A stretch of DNA of 64,000 nt from Curtobacterium sp. BH-2-1-1 (GTDB lineage Bacteria; Actinomycetota; Actinomycetes; Actinomycetales; Microbacteriaceae), in NCBI RefSeq assembly GCF_001806325.1, contig NZ_CP017580.1, positions 2,356,001 through 2,420,000 on the forward strand. The letters are read 5' to 3'. The notes beneath the pieces were generated by a model that did no database searches, was not told where the DNA came from, and worked only from the letters and a program-made list of their open reading frames with translations. Position 1 is the stretch's first letter, and every line of letters begins with the position of its first letter. A program made the position numbers and the translations under genes. Below, one piece after another: positions 7,900 to 16,301 of the stretch.

Positions 7900-9306
7900 A
7901 TGGCGAACGGATTCAGCACTCCGATCGACCGACGCACGCTGTTCAAGTTCGGTGGTGCCGGACTCGCACTGGCCGGCATCGGATCGCTCGCGGCGTGCTC
8001 CACCTCCGGCAGCGGCGGTGGCGCGACGGGCACGATCAAGATGCTCTACTTCGGGGAGCAGAGCGCGGCGACCGCACTCCAGAAGGCCATCGAGCCGAAG
8101 ATCCGGCAGCTCGACAAGACGGCGAAGCTGCAGGTCACGGCCATCAACGGCACCGACTGGAACGACTTCCTGGCGAAGGTGCTCACGCAGATCGCTTCCG
8201 GGGACGTGCCCGACATCGTCAGTGTCGCGACCGAGGGGCAGCAGCTGCTCGCCTCGAAGAACCTGCTGACGCCGCTCGACGACCTCGTCACCAAGAACCT
8301 GTCCGGGCTGTCGACGTACTTCAGGGGCATCCACCCCTCGCTGGTCGAGTCGACGATGTACCAGGGGCACCTCTACACGCTGCCCGACAGCTTCAACGCC
8401 GGCAGTATGTTCTACTCGACGTCGCTGTTCGACAAGGCGGGGCTCTCGCGTCCGGCTGCGAACTGGTCGATGGACGACTTCCACTCGTCGGCGGAGAGCC
8501 TGGCCAAGGTCGGCGGCAGCACCTACGCGTTCGACTGGGTCGTGCGGCTCTGGGGCAGCTGGACCTCGTTCCTCTACGCGAACGACGGCAACCTCCTCGA
8601 GGAGGGGCGCTACTCCGGCGGCGACTGGCTCTGGGGCAGCAAGGCGTTCGACGGCAACGCCGTGGGCGTGAGCGGCCGCAAGGGCGGCTGGAAGTGGGGC
8701 GACCCGACGGCGAACTCCGACGCTGCGGTCGAGGCGCTGCAGTACGTGATCGACCTGCAGAAGTCGGGGGCGTCCCCGTCGCCCGATGTCGGCGGTGGCG
8801 GCACGCTGCAGGGCCTCTTCGCGTCCGGGCGCATCGGCATGACGATCGGTGGTGGGTTCTGGGCGGGTGGTCTCCACAACGCGGGCATGAAGGACGGCAG
8901 CTTCGACGTCGTGGAGTTCCCGACGTGGAAGAGCAACAAGTCGCTCTTCGGTGCCGGCGGGTACGGCATCTTCGACTCGTCGAAGCAGAAGGACCTGGCG
9001 TTCGAGGTCATCAAGCTGATGGTGCAGCCGGAGAGCTTCGACGCGCTCTGGCCCGGCAACGTCACGACACCGGCGCAGAAGTCGCTGCTGACGGCCGATC
9101 GGTACAAGACCACGGGGCCGGAGCACTGGTCGGTGTTCTACGACCAGCTCGACAACTCGGTGCCGATCTCCGCACCGCCCTACTACAACGCGCTCGCGAC
9201 TGCCCTCAACCAGCGCACCACCCAGGCGATCTCGTCCGGCAACGCGAAGAAGGCGCTCGACGGCCTGCAGGCCGACATCGAGAAGGCCGCCGCGCAGGCG
9301 TCGTGA
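7900..9306 (+). CDS. Extracellular sugar-binding lipoprotein of ABC importer (fructan locus)
   Basis: A 468-residue family 1 solute-binding protein. The N-terminus has a twin-arginine motif (DRRTLFKFG, Arg11-12), a hydrophobic stretch and a lipobox ending at Cys33 (LAAC), so it is probably exported by Tat and anchored as a lipoprotein. AGGAG 7 bases before the ATG fixes the start. It is the first gene of a five-gene operon with two permeases, a GH32 enzyme and a fructokinase, so it should bind fructo-oligosaccharides, sucrose or a similar fructoside. No ATPase gene is in the operon; a shared MsiK-type ATPase elsewhere is likely. Confidence 0.9.
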   Translation: MANGFSTPIDRRTLFKFGGAGLALAGIGSLAACSTSGSGGGATGTIKMLYFGEQSAATALQKAIEPKIRQLDKTAKLQVTAINGTDWNDFLAKVLTQIASGDVPDIVSVATEGQQLLASKNLLTPLDDLVTKNLSGLSTYFRGIHPSLVESTMYQGHLYTLPDSFNAGSMFYSTSLFDKAGLSRPAANWSMDDFHSSAESLAKVGGSTYAFDWVVRLWGSWTSFLYANDGNLLEEGRYSGGDWLWGSKAFDGNAVGVSGRKGGWKWGDPTANSDAAVEALQYVIDLQKSGASPSPDVGGGGTLQGLFASGRIGMTIGGGFWAGGLHNAGMKDGSFDVVEFPTWKSNKSLFGAGGYGIFDSSKQKDLAFEVIKLMVQPESFDALWPGNVTTPAQKSLLTADRYKTTGPEHWSVFYDQLDNSVPISAPPYYNALATALNQRTTQAISSGNAKKALDGLQADIEKAAAQAS

Positions 9307-10253
9307 TGACCGCGACGACAGGATTCCGCTCCCGGCGGGCTGCCGAGGTCGCAGCCCGCCGGCCGGCGGCCAAGCGCGTCCGGCGCCGTGAAGCCTCGTT
9401 CGGCTACGCGATGATCGGACTGGCGGTGGTCTTCGTCGCCGTCTTCACCTTCATCCCGATCCTCGCGTCGCTCGGGCTCTCCTTCACGTCGTGGGACGTG
9501 ATCAGCAGCCCGAAGTTCGTCGGCCTGGACAACTACGTGCGGCTGTTCACCGACGGTCCGGTCCTGGCCTCGTTCGGGGTGACCGTCGTGCTCGCGGTCT
9601 GCATCGTCGCGTTGCAGATCTCGCTCGGCATGCTGTTGGCGGTGCTGGCGAACAACCGGAAGCGCAACGCCACGCGCGTGTTCTTCCGGACGTCGTTCTA
9701 CCTGCCGCTGCTCGCGTCGTCCGCGGCGGTGTCGATCTTCATGGGCTACATCTTCGACACCAAGTTCGGGCTCATCAACTACTACCTGAACGAGATCGGG
9801 CTCCCGGGCGCGCACTGGCTCAACGACCCGTTCTGGGCGAAGGTCACGGTCGTGCTCGTGGTGGTCTGGCAGCAGGTGGGCTTCACGTTCGTCCTGTTCG
9901 TGGCCGCCCTGATGTCCGTGCCGGTCGACGTCCAGGAAGCCGCAGCGATCGACGGAGCCGGGCCGTGGCGCACCCTCTTCCGGATCAAGATCCCGTTGAT
10001 CAGCCCGACGATCCTCTTCGCCACCGTGATCGCGATGATCAACGCGATGCAACTGTTCGACCAGCCGTTCATCATGACGAAGGGCGGGCCGGGCACCGCG
10101 ACGACGACCGCGACCATCTCCCTCTACCAGGCCGGCTTCCAGAACCTGCAGTTCGGGTTCGCCTCCGCCATCGCGATCCTGTTGCTCGTCATCATCGGCA
10201 TCATCACCGGGATCCAGTTCATCGCCGCACGAAAGCTGGTGTTCTACCAATGA
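9306..10253 (+). CDS. ABC sugar importer permease 1 (fructan locus)
   Basis: A 315-residue inner-membrane permease with six predicted helices and the cytoplasmic EAA loop (EAAAIDGAGPWRTLF, after 'VPVDVQ') that contacts the ATPase. It is the MalF-like partner of the next gene. The ATG overlaps the stop of the binding-protein gene; a GTG one codon earlier is an equally possible start. The basic N-terminal tail (RSRRAAEVAARRPAAKRVRRR) lies in the cytoplasm. Confidence 0.9.
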   Translation: MTATTGFRSRRAAEVAARRPAAKRVRRREASFGYAMIGLAVVFVAVFTFIPILASLGLSFTSWDVISSPKFVGLDNYVRLFTDGPVLASFGVTVVLAVCIVALQISLGMLLAVLANNRKRNATRVFFRTSFYLPLLASSAAVSIFMGYIFDTKFGLINYYLNEIGLPGAHWLNDPFWAKVTVVLVVVWQQVGFTFVLFVAALMSVPVDVQEAAAIDGAGPWRTLFRIKIPLISPTILFATVIAMINAMQLFDQPFIMTKGGPGTATTTATISLYQAGFQNLQFGFASAIAILLLVIIGIITGIQFIAARKLVFYQ

Positions 10254-11158
10254 CGACCACCGACGTCATCAACCCGCTCCACGCGCCGGAGACCGTCGCC
10301 CAGCCGAGCGTCGCCCACATCGTCCGTCGCCGCCGACCGGTGGCGAAGGTCGGCAGCGTCATCGGGCTGGTCATCCTGATCATCGCCGCGGTGTTCGCGC
10401 TCGGGCCGCTGCTCTGGACCCTGACCACCTCGCTCCGCACCCCGGCCGAGTCGTTCGACAACCCGCCGCAGTGGATCCCGCTCTCGTGGGACTTCAGCAA
10501 CTACGCGGCCGTGTTCAACCAGATCCCGATCGGCCAGTTCTTCGTGAACAGCGTGCTCGTCACACTGCTCATCGTGGTCGGCCAGACCATCACCTGCACG
10601 CTCTCGGGCTACGCGTTCGCGATGATCAGCTTCCCGGGGAAGAACACGATCTTCGGGATCTTCCTCGCCACCATGATGGTGCCGATCCAGACGATCATCA
10701 TCCCGGTGTTCGTCATCCTGAAGGACATGGGACTGACCGGCTCCATCGCCTCGCTCATCGTCCCGGCCCTCGGCAGCGCGTTCGGCACCTTCCTGATGCG
10801 GCAGTACTTCATGCAGATGCCGAAGGAGCTCGGTGAGGCGGCGCGCATCGACGGAGCGACGCAGTTCGGCGTCTTCTGGCACGTGTACTCGCGGATGGCC
10901 AGCCCGGCGATCGCGACGCTCGCGATCCTGAACTTCTCCGGGTTCTGGGCCGAGTACTACCGGCCGCTGATCTTCCTGAACCAGCAGGACACGTTCACGC
11001 TCCCGCTCGGGCTGGTCGGCCTGCAGGGCAACCTCGGCACCGGCTCGATCTCGGTCGTGCTCGCCGGCGTGGTCCTGACGATGATCCCGAGCGTGCTGCT
11101 GTTCATCGTCGCCCAGCGGTACTTCATCGAGGGCGTCACGGCGGGGTCGTCACGATGA
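10250..11158 (+). CDS. ABC sugar importer permease 2 (fructan locus)
   Basis: A 302-residue MalG-like permease with six helices and an EAA loop (LGEAARIDGATQFG) in the second half. The ATG overlaps the previous stop as ATGA, and the gene ends with the same overlap into the GH32 gene, indicating coupled translation. With permease 1 it forms the membrane channel for the sugar delivered by the lipoprotein. Confidence 0.9.
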   Translation: MTTTDVINPLHAPETVAQPSVAHIVRRRRPVAKVGSVIGLVILIIAAVFALGPLLWTLTTSLRTPAESFDNPPQWIPLSWDFSNYAAVFNQIPIGQFFVNSVLVTLLIVVGQTITCTLSGYAFAMISFPGKNTIFGIFLATMMVPIQTIIIPVFVILKDMGLTGSIASLIVPALGSAFGTFLMRQYFMQMPKELGEAARIDGATQFGVFWHVYSRMASPAIATLAILNFSGFWAEYYRPLIFLNQQDTFTLPLGLVGLQGNLGTGSISVVLAGVVLTMIPSVLLFIVAQRYFIEGVTAGSSR

Positions 11159-12630
11159 CCGACACGCCCGTGACCGAGGCGCCTTCGGCAGTGGCCCCGC
11201 CGGCCGACGCCCGCGCCGTCCCCACCCCGTCCCAGGAAGCAGCACCGACCGTGATCGCACCAGCCGACCACCACCTCCCGCAGTTCCACGTCCGCCTTCC
11301 CCGCGGCTACGTCAACGACCCGAACGGCCCGATCGACATCGGCGGGCAGGCCCACCTGTACTTCCAGTCCCGGCCGCGCGTCGACCTCGACGTCCCGGTG
11401 GAGTGGGGGCACGTGACGAGCGACGACCTGGTGCACTGGACGCTCCACCGTCCGGCGATCGTGCCGGTCCCGGGCGGTGCCGACTCCGGTGGTGCCTGGT
11501 CGGGCAACACCGTCCTGCACGACGGGGTCGTCCGCGCCTACTACTCCGGCAAGGTCGACCACAGCCCCTTCCAGTCGGTGCTGCTCGCCGAGTCCACCGA
11601 CGGCGGAGCCACCTTCGGAGCCCCCGTGCAGGTCGTCGCGGACCCCGGAGCAGAGGAATCGATCACGATGTTCCGCGACCCGTTCGTGTGGTCCGACGGA
11701 GACGGGTGGTCGATGGCCGTCGGCGCCGCGGACGCCGACCAGGTGGCGTCCGTCCGGCACTACCGCTCGACCGACGGTGTCGACTGGGCGTTCGTCGGCG
11801 ACCTCGTCGCCATGCCGCGCGCGACGGTGCACGGCATCGACACCGGCGAGGGCTGGGAGTGCCCGCAGATCATCACGATCGACGGCGCCGACGTGGCGAT
11901 CGTCGCGTCCTGGTCCCACGCGGAGGGGCCCGGCGACGTGCTCGCGGTACCCCTGACCGGTGACCCGCGGCCCTCCCGGATCGACGACGGGCAGCACTTC
12001 TACGCGGCCTCGGTGATGCGGACGGGGTCGTGGGGCCCGGTGCTGTTCGGGTGGATCACCGAGGGCCGGACCCAGGAGTGGACCGAGCAGGCCGGCTGGT
12101 CGGGAGCGATCTCCCTGCCGCGCCGCGCGTGGGTCGCGGACGGACGGCTCCTGACCGAGCCCCACCCGGCTCTCGATGCGCTGCGCGTCGGTTCGGCGAC
12201 GGACGGCCGCGCGGAGACGATCGGCGCCCAGGCAGAGATCGTGCTCCAGGACCCGGTGACCGGCCGCATCCGGGTCCGGTTCTCCGACGCCGAGTTCCTC
12301 GACATCGTCGTCGACACCGAGGCGGACACGCTCACCGTCGACCGGTCCTGCGCCAGCACCGACCAGCGCGCGGACCGGCGCCCAGCCGAGATCCGTCGTC
12401 CGTTCGACGCCGCGGCGGACCGCCCCGCGGTGCGCGTGCTGCTCGACGGTTCCGTGGTCGAGGTCTTCACCAGCGCCGGACGCTCCGTCACGACGCGGGT
12501 CTACCCGGTGCAGGCACCGCCGTGGACCGTCGAGGCCCCGGAGGGCGCGTCGTGGTGGCCGCTCGAGTGCTCGGTCACGTCGGTGGCGTCCGCTCCGCGG
12601 GCGGTCGTCGCCGGCGCCGGGACTGCCTGA
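11155..12630 (+). CDS. GH32 beta-fructosidase (levanase/sucrase type)
   Basis: A 491-residue enzyme with canonical GH32 motifs: NDPNG (nucleophile Asp55), FRDP (Asp175, transition-state stabiliser) and ECP (acid/base Glu235), then a C-terminal beta-sandwich with 'GSVVEVF'. It hydrolyses terminal fructose from sucrose, inulin or levan oligosaccharides; the exact linkage cannot be read. No signal peptide follows the low-complexity first 35 residues, so it is probably cytoplasmic. It is coupled by ATGA to the permease and followed by the fructokinase, giving import, hydrolysis and phosphorylation in one transcript. Confidence 0.92.
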   Translation: MTDTPVTEAPSAVAPPADARAVPTPSQEAAPTVIAPADHHLPQFHVRLPRGYVNDPNGPIDIGGQAHLYFQSRPRVDLDVPVEWGHVTSDDLVHWTLHRPAIVPVPGGADSGGAWSGNTVLHDGVVRAYYSGKVDHSPFQSVLLAESTDGGATFGAPVQVVADPGAEESITMFRDPFVWSDGDGWSMAVGAADADQVASVRHYRSTDGVDWAFVGDLVAMPRATVHGIDTGEGWECPQIITIDGADVAIVASWSHAEGPGDVLAVPLTGDPRPSRIDDGQHFYAASVMRTGSWGPVLFGWITEGRTQEWTEQAGWSGAISLPRRAWVADGRLLTEPHPALDALRVGSATDGRAETIGAQAEIVLQDPVTGRIRVRFSDAEFLDIVVDTEADTLTVDRSCASTDQRADRRPAEIRRPFDAAADRPAVRVLLDGSVVEVFTSAGRSVTTRVYPVQAPPWTVEAPEGASWWPLECSVTSVASAPRAVVAGAGTA

Positions 12631-12676
12631 TGTCGCTGCGGTACGGCCCCGTCGCCGGTCCGGGGAGGACACGGAC

Positions 12677-13612
12677 GTGTCGATGATCACCGTCGCCGGC
12701 GAAGCGCTGGTCGACGTCGTCGGTCAGGGCCGCGAGGTCCCCGGCGGCGGGCCCGCGAACGTTGCGCTCGGCCTGGGGCGGCTCGGCGCCGAGGTCGAGT
12801 TCGCGACCTGGCTCGGTGCGGACGAGCGAGGACGGCACATCGCGCAGCACCTCGAGGCCTCGGGCGTGCAGCTCGTCGCCGGCGGCTTCGGCGCTGCACG
12901 GACGTCATCCGCGACGGTGCTGCTCGGTGCGGACGGGCAGCCCAGCTACGCGTTCGACATCGAGTGGGACCTCCCGCGCCTCCAGCGGACACCGGAGTGG
13001 TTGCACGTCGGATCGATCGCCGCGTTCCTCCAGCCGGGGGCAGAGAAGGTGCTCGCTGCGGCCGAACGGACCACGGCCGCCGGTGGGATCGTCTCGCTCG
13101 ACCCGAACGTCCGCCCCGCCTTGCTCGGCACCCGGTCCGCAGCACGCGCCCGGTTCGAGGAGCTGGCGGCCCTGGCGACCGTGGTGAAGCTCTCCGACGA
13201 GGACGCGGCATGGCTCTGGCCCGGGCGTGACACCGACGCGGTGCTCGACGCGGTCATCGGGCTCGGGGCAGAGCTCGCCGTCGTCACCGCCGGGGCATCG
13301 GGATCCATCCTGTCCACGGCCTCGGAGCGGGTGACGGTGCCGGGGGAGCGCGCGGCCGTCATCGACACGGTGGGCGCGGGGGACACCTACACCGCGGCGC
13401 TCCTCTGGCAGTTGACCTGCTCGCGGCCGTGGCCGGCCGACTCGTCGTCGACGGGCAGCGACTCGTCGCTGGGGCACCTCGACGGCACCGCGCTGGAGGA
13501 GCTGGGTCGGACGTGCTCCATCGCCGCGGCGATCACGGTCGGACGGCGCGGGGCCGACCTGCCGACCATCGACGACGTCCGGCTGGCCTCCGGCCCGAAG
13601 GCCGTCCGGTGA
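12677..13612 (+). CDS. PfkB-family fructokinase
   Basis: A 311-residue ribokinase-fold kinase. It shows the N-terminal substrate motif GGGPANVALGLGRLG and the C-terminal anion-hole/catalytic motif DTVGAGDTY with base Asp236. It probably phosphorylates fructose released by the two GH32 enzymes. A GTG start has GGAGG 8 bases upstream; an ATG two codons later is less well placed. The last residues before the stop carry an acidic, serine-rich insertion (about 255-270) not usual in the family. Confidence 0.9.
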   Translation: MSMITVAGEALVDVVGQGREVPGGGPANVALGLGRLGAEVEFATWLGADERGRHIAQHLEASGVQLVAGGFGAARTSSATVLLGADGQPSYAFDIEWDLPRLQRTPEWLHVGSIAAFLQPGAEKVLAAAERTTAAGGIVSLDPNVRPALLGTRSAARARFEELAALATVVKLSDEDAAWLWPGRDTDAVLDAVIGLGAELAVVTAGASGSILSTASERVTVPGERAAVIDTVGAGDTYTAALLWQLTCSRPWPADSSSTGSDSSLGHLDGTALEELGRTCSIAAAITVGRRGADLPTIDDVRLASGPKAVR

Positions 13613-13675
13613 CCGCGTCGACCGTGCGGACCCACCGACCCTCGTCCACCACCCGAACCCTCGAAGGAGAACACC

Positions 13676-13888
13676 ATGCTCGGCAACCTCACCGGCATCC
13701 ACCTGCTCGTCATCCTCGGCATCGTCATCCTGCTCTTCGGCGCCACCAAGCTCCCCGCCCTGGCGAAGGGTCTCGGGCAGTCGCTCACGATCTTCCGCCG
13801 CGAGGTCCGCGACACTGAGCCGCACGGCACCCCGACCGGCGACCCCGCTCCCGTCGCGACGTCGACCACGACGACGCCCGTCGAGTGA
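13676..13888 (+). CDS. tatA: Twin-arginine translocase subunit TatA
   Basis: A 70-residue protein with one N-terminal membrane helix (HLLVILGIVILLFG), the conserved FGATKLP hinge and an amphipathic helix (LAKGLGQSLTIFRREV), followed by a polar tail. This is the TatA architecture. AAGGAG lies 7 bases before the ATG. It is followed within 31 bases by a TatB-like gene; no TatC gene is seen here, so the pore receptor must be encoded elsewhere. The two nearby binding proteins carry Tat-type signals and could be clients. Confidence 0.85.
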   Translation: MLGNLTGIHLLVILGIVILLFGATKLPALAKGLGQSLTIFRREVRDTEPHGTPTGDPAPVATSTTTTPVE

Positions 13889-13919
13889 CGACACCGCCTC
13901 GAGCTGAGCGGAGCGCACG

Positions 13920-14222
13920 GTGGACGCCGAGAAGCTGATCGTCATCGGGATCGTCGCCGCGGTCTTCGTCGGACCGCACCGCCTCGTCGGTCTCGCGCAG
14001 CAGCTGGCCGGGTTCGTCCGACAGCTCCGTCACTGGGCGGAATCCACGAAGGCCCAGGTCGAGGAGGAGATCGGCGTCGAGATCGACTGGTCCGAGCTCG
14101 ACCCGCGTCGGTACGACCCGCGCCGGATCATCCGTGATGCGTTGACGCACCCGACGTCAGCGAGCGAGTCGGGGGAGCGGGCGTCAGCGGCGACGGCTGT
14201 CACCCATGAGACTCAGCAGTGA
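13920..14222 (+). CDS. tatB: Twin-arginine translocase subunit TatB-like protein
   Basis: A 100-residue protein with a single N-terminal helix, the GPHRL variant of the TatB GPERL hinge and an amphipathic helix. The stretch SELDPRRYDPRRIIRDAL near residue 60 matches actinobacterial TatB proteins. It starts at GTG with GGAG upstream and follows tatA closely, probably in the same transcript. TatB pairs with TatC to recognise RR signal peptides; a TatC is not in the window. Confidence 0.78.
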   Translation: MDAEKLIVIGIVAAVFVGPHRLVGLAQQLAGFVRQLRHWAESTKAQVEEEIGVEIDWSELDPRRYDPRRIIRDALTHPTSASESGERASAATAVTHETQQ

Positions 14223-14233
14223 TGCCCCGCGCC

Positions 14234-14245
14234 GCTCCGCGGAGC
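14234..14245. terminator. Short GC palindrome after tatB
   Basis: GCTCCGCGGAGC is a perfect 12-base palindrome 12 bases after the tatB stop, between convergent genes. It could act as a terminator but has no T tract and does not belong to the GGAGGCGCG family. Confidence 0.3.
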
Positions 14246-14300
14246 GCGTGAGTTCCCCGACCACGCGATCCGCGGTCGGAGCGTCTGATGCACGAACGCC

Positions 14301-14861
14301 TCAACGGACAGCAGCGCTCGACCAGAGCCCGCGCGCGAGTCCCCACGCCCGGCGGACGACCGGGTGCAGTTCCGTGGCTGCCGCGACGAGCAGCGTGCAG
14401 GCCTGCGTGATCAGGAACACCACGAGCGCAACCGACGCGAACGCGGTGACGATCCACGCGGTGGCCAGCACCAGGAGCAGCATCCCGAGCAGGCGGACGG
14501 CACGGGGTTCCACGGGCTGCCGCGCGGAGAGGGCCCCAGCTGCGACGAAGGCGAGCGGGACGAGTGCCTGCAGGACGAGCGCGACGGGGAACCACAGCTG
14601 ACTGCTGGTCGCCGGGGACAGTGTCGCCACGAAGCCGACGACGCCGGCGGCGACGAGGATGCGCACGGCATCGCGGGTGAACGCTCCACCAGCGGCAGCC
14701 ATCGACCCTGCTGCCACCGACGTCGCGGCCAGGACGGGCACGGCGATCGCACCGAGGACGTGGTGCCCGGTGAAGCCCAGCAGATTGTCGATCGCGAGCA
14801 ACGCCGCGCAGCAGACTCCGGCAGCGAGGGCGACGGATGGTCTCGTTCGCGACCCTTTCAT
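14301..14861 (-). CDS. Unknown multi-helix membrane protein
   Basis: A 186-residue, strongly hydrophobic protein with a basic start (MKGSRTRPS) and about five or six membrane helices. No conserved catalytic or binding motif is visible and I do not recognise the family. The ribosome site is weak. Competing frames on the plus strand have low-hydrophobicity, arginine-rich translations typical of antisense shadows, so this frame is preferred. Confidence 0.65.
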   Translation of the reverse strand: MKGSRTRPSVALAAGVCCAALLAIDNLLGFTGHHVLGAIAVPVLAATSVAAGSMAAAGGAFTRDAVRILVAAGVVGFVATLSPATSSQLWFPVALVLQALVPLAFVAAGALSARQPVEPRAVRLLGMLLLVLATAWIVTAFASVALVVFLITQACTLLVAAATELHPVVRRAWGLARGLWSSAAVR

Positions 14862-15050
14862 CGCTCGATGCCGTCGATCGGTTGCGAAGAGTCGCCGGTC
14901 CCTCCGTGCGCAGTCAACGATCGCCGCTCGTCTGCGCTCAAGTTCATCCTCCCCGAATCATCGCCACGGGCGCGGCGACGAAGCCCAGAATGCTGCACAT
15001 CAGCGAACGGTACGACCTCACGGGTGCGAGCAATACGGGGAAGATGACCC

Positions 15051-15066
15051 TTGACTACGTAGACAA
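15051..15066. promoter_or_regulatory. Putative LacI-type operator upstream of second LacI gene
   Basis: TTGACTACGTAGACAA is a 16-base inverted repeat with seven of eight pairs around a central CG, typical of LacI-family operators. It lies 69 bases before the LacI ATG and contains a TTGACT -35-like hexamer, so autoregulation by occlusion is plausible. The remainder of the 273-base region 14862-15134 holds no gene that I can support. Confidence 0.5.
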
Positions 15067-15134
15067 CCCCGTGGTTACCTGTCTCCCACACCCGATCCCC
15101 CTCGGGCCCGAGGCTGCAGCGAAGGAGCTGGCAC

Positions 15135-16196
15135 ATGAGCGACACCGCCCCCGTCCGCCGCCTGCGCCCCGCCTCGATGACCGACGTCGCTGCCCTCGCC
15201 GGCGTCTCCCAGAAGACCGTCTCCCGCGTGGTGAACGACGAGCCCCACGTCACCGAGGCCGTCCGCGCCAAGGTCGAGGCCGCGATCTCCGAGCTCGGTT
15301 TCCGCCCGAACGCCGCCGCCCGCTCCCTCAAGTCCCAGCGCTCTCGCCGCGTCGGCCTCATCACCATCGGCACGAACCTGTACGGCCCGACGGCGATGCT
15401 CACCGGCGTCGAGCAGGCCTGCCGCACGAACGGCTACAGCCTCGCCGTGGTCCGAACGGTGACCGCGACCGCCGAGGAGCTCCAACCCGCGGTGGACTCC
15501 CTCATCGGCCAGGACGTCGAGGCGATCGTCTTCTCCGAGCCGGTCGACAACCAGATGGACCAGCTCCGCATGCCCTCGGGCGTGACCGTCCTGACGCTCG
15601 GGCCGCCCGACGTCGCCGACCGTGAGAACACCCTCGCGGTCGGCCTCGACGAGACCGGTGCCGCCTTCGCTGCGACCGACCACCTGCTGGCCCTCGGTCA
15701 TGAGACCGTGTGGCACATCGCCGGCCCCGGGAACTGGACCTCGAGCCAGCGCCGGGAGACCGGTTGGCGCGCGGCCCTGCAGGATGCGGGCGTCGCCGAG
15801 CACGAACCGGTCGAGGGGGACTGGTCGCCGCAGAGCGGCCACGACGCGATGCGCGCGCTCCTCACCCGACCCGACGTGACCGCGGTGTTCGTGGCGAACG
15901 ACCAGATGGCGATCGGCGCGATGTCCGCGATCCAGCAGGCGGGCCTGTCCGTCCCGGGCGACATCAGCATCGTCGGCTTCGACGACATGCCGATCGCGGC
16001 GTTCCTGCCGGTGCCCCTCACCACCATCCGCCAGGACTTCGACGAGGCCACCCGTCTCGCGATGCACCGCCTGTTCCGGACGCTCGACGGCCACCCGCCG
16101 GCCGAGCGGCACCGGATGCTCCCCGGCCAGCTCATCACGCGCGCCACCAGCGCGCCGCCGTCACCGGGACGGCGTCACCTCCGCCCCGCCGACTGA
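15135..16196 (+). CDS. LacI-family repressor of the galactoside locus
   Basis: A 353-residue regulator with an N-terminal LacI helix-turn-helix (about 15-40, SMTDVAALAGVSQKTVSRVV), hinge and a sugar-sensing domain ending in the usual ISIVGFDDMP strand. AAGGAG lies 8 bases before the ATG. It is upstream of, and in line with, a binding-protein/permease/GH42 operon. A palindrome GTGAGCGCTCAC between the two is its likely target, which suggests control of galactoside uptake and hydrolysis. Confidence 0.88.
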   Translation: MSDTAPVRRLRPASMTDVAALAGVSQKTVSRVVNDEPHVTEAVRAKVEAAISELGFRPNAAARSLKSQRSRRVGLITIGTNLYGPTAMLTGVEQACRTNGYSLAVVRTVTATAEELQPAVDSLIGQDVEAIVFSEPVDNQMDQLRMPSGVTVLTLGPPDVADRENTLAVGLDETGAAFAATDHLLALGHETVWHIAGPGNWTSSQRRETGWRAALQDAGVAEHEPVEGDWSPQSGHDAMRALLTRPDVTAVFVANDQMAIGAMSAIQQAGLSVPGDISIVGFDDMPIAAFLPVPLTTIRQDFDEATRLAMHRLFRTLDGHPPAERHRMLPGQLITRATSAPPSPGRRHLRPAD

Positions 16197-16203
16197 ACAC
16201 CGG

Positions 16204-16232
16204 ACGGGAGGCGCGGCTTGCCGCCGTCCCGT
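16204..16232. terminator. Degenerate copy of the GGAGGCGCG palindrome
   Basis: ACGGGA...TCCCGT arms enclose GCGG/CCGC. The left arm retains GGAGGCGCGG but the right arm has drifted to CCGCCGTCCC. It follows the LacI stop and precedes the operator of the next operon. Confidence 0.5.
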
Positions 16233-16234
16233 GA

Positions 16235-16246
16235 GTGAGCGCTCAC
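16235..16246. promoter_or_regulatory. Putative LacI operator of the galactoside operon
   Basis: GTGAGCGCTCAC is a perfect 12-base palindrome with a central CG and resembles the GAGCGCTC core of known LacI/GalR operators in actinobacteria. It lies 56 bases before the binding-protein start codon and 39 bases after the LacI gene. Confidence 0.55.
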
Positions 16247-16301
16247 GCGCGCTCGCCTCCACACCCGCACCCACCTCGACGACGACGTCAGGAGACGACA
16301 C

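Noticed and set aside
14364..15047. Plus-strand frame opposite the unknown membrane protein
   Set aside because: Gln/Arg/Asp-rich shadow with no hydrophobic or domain pattern; the minus frame is clearly a membrane protein.
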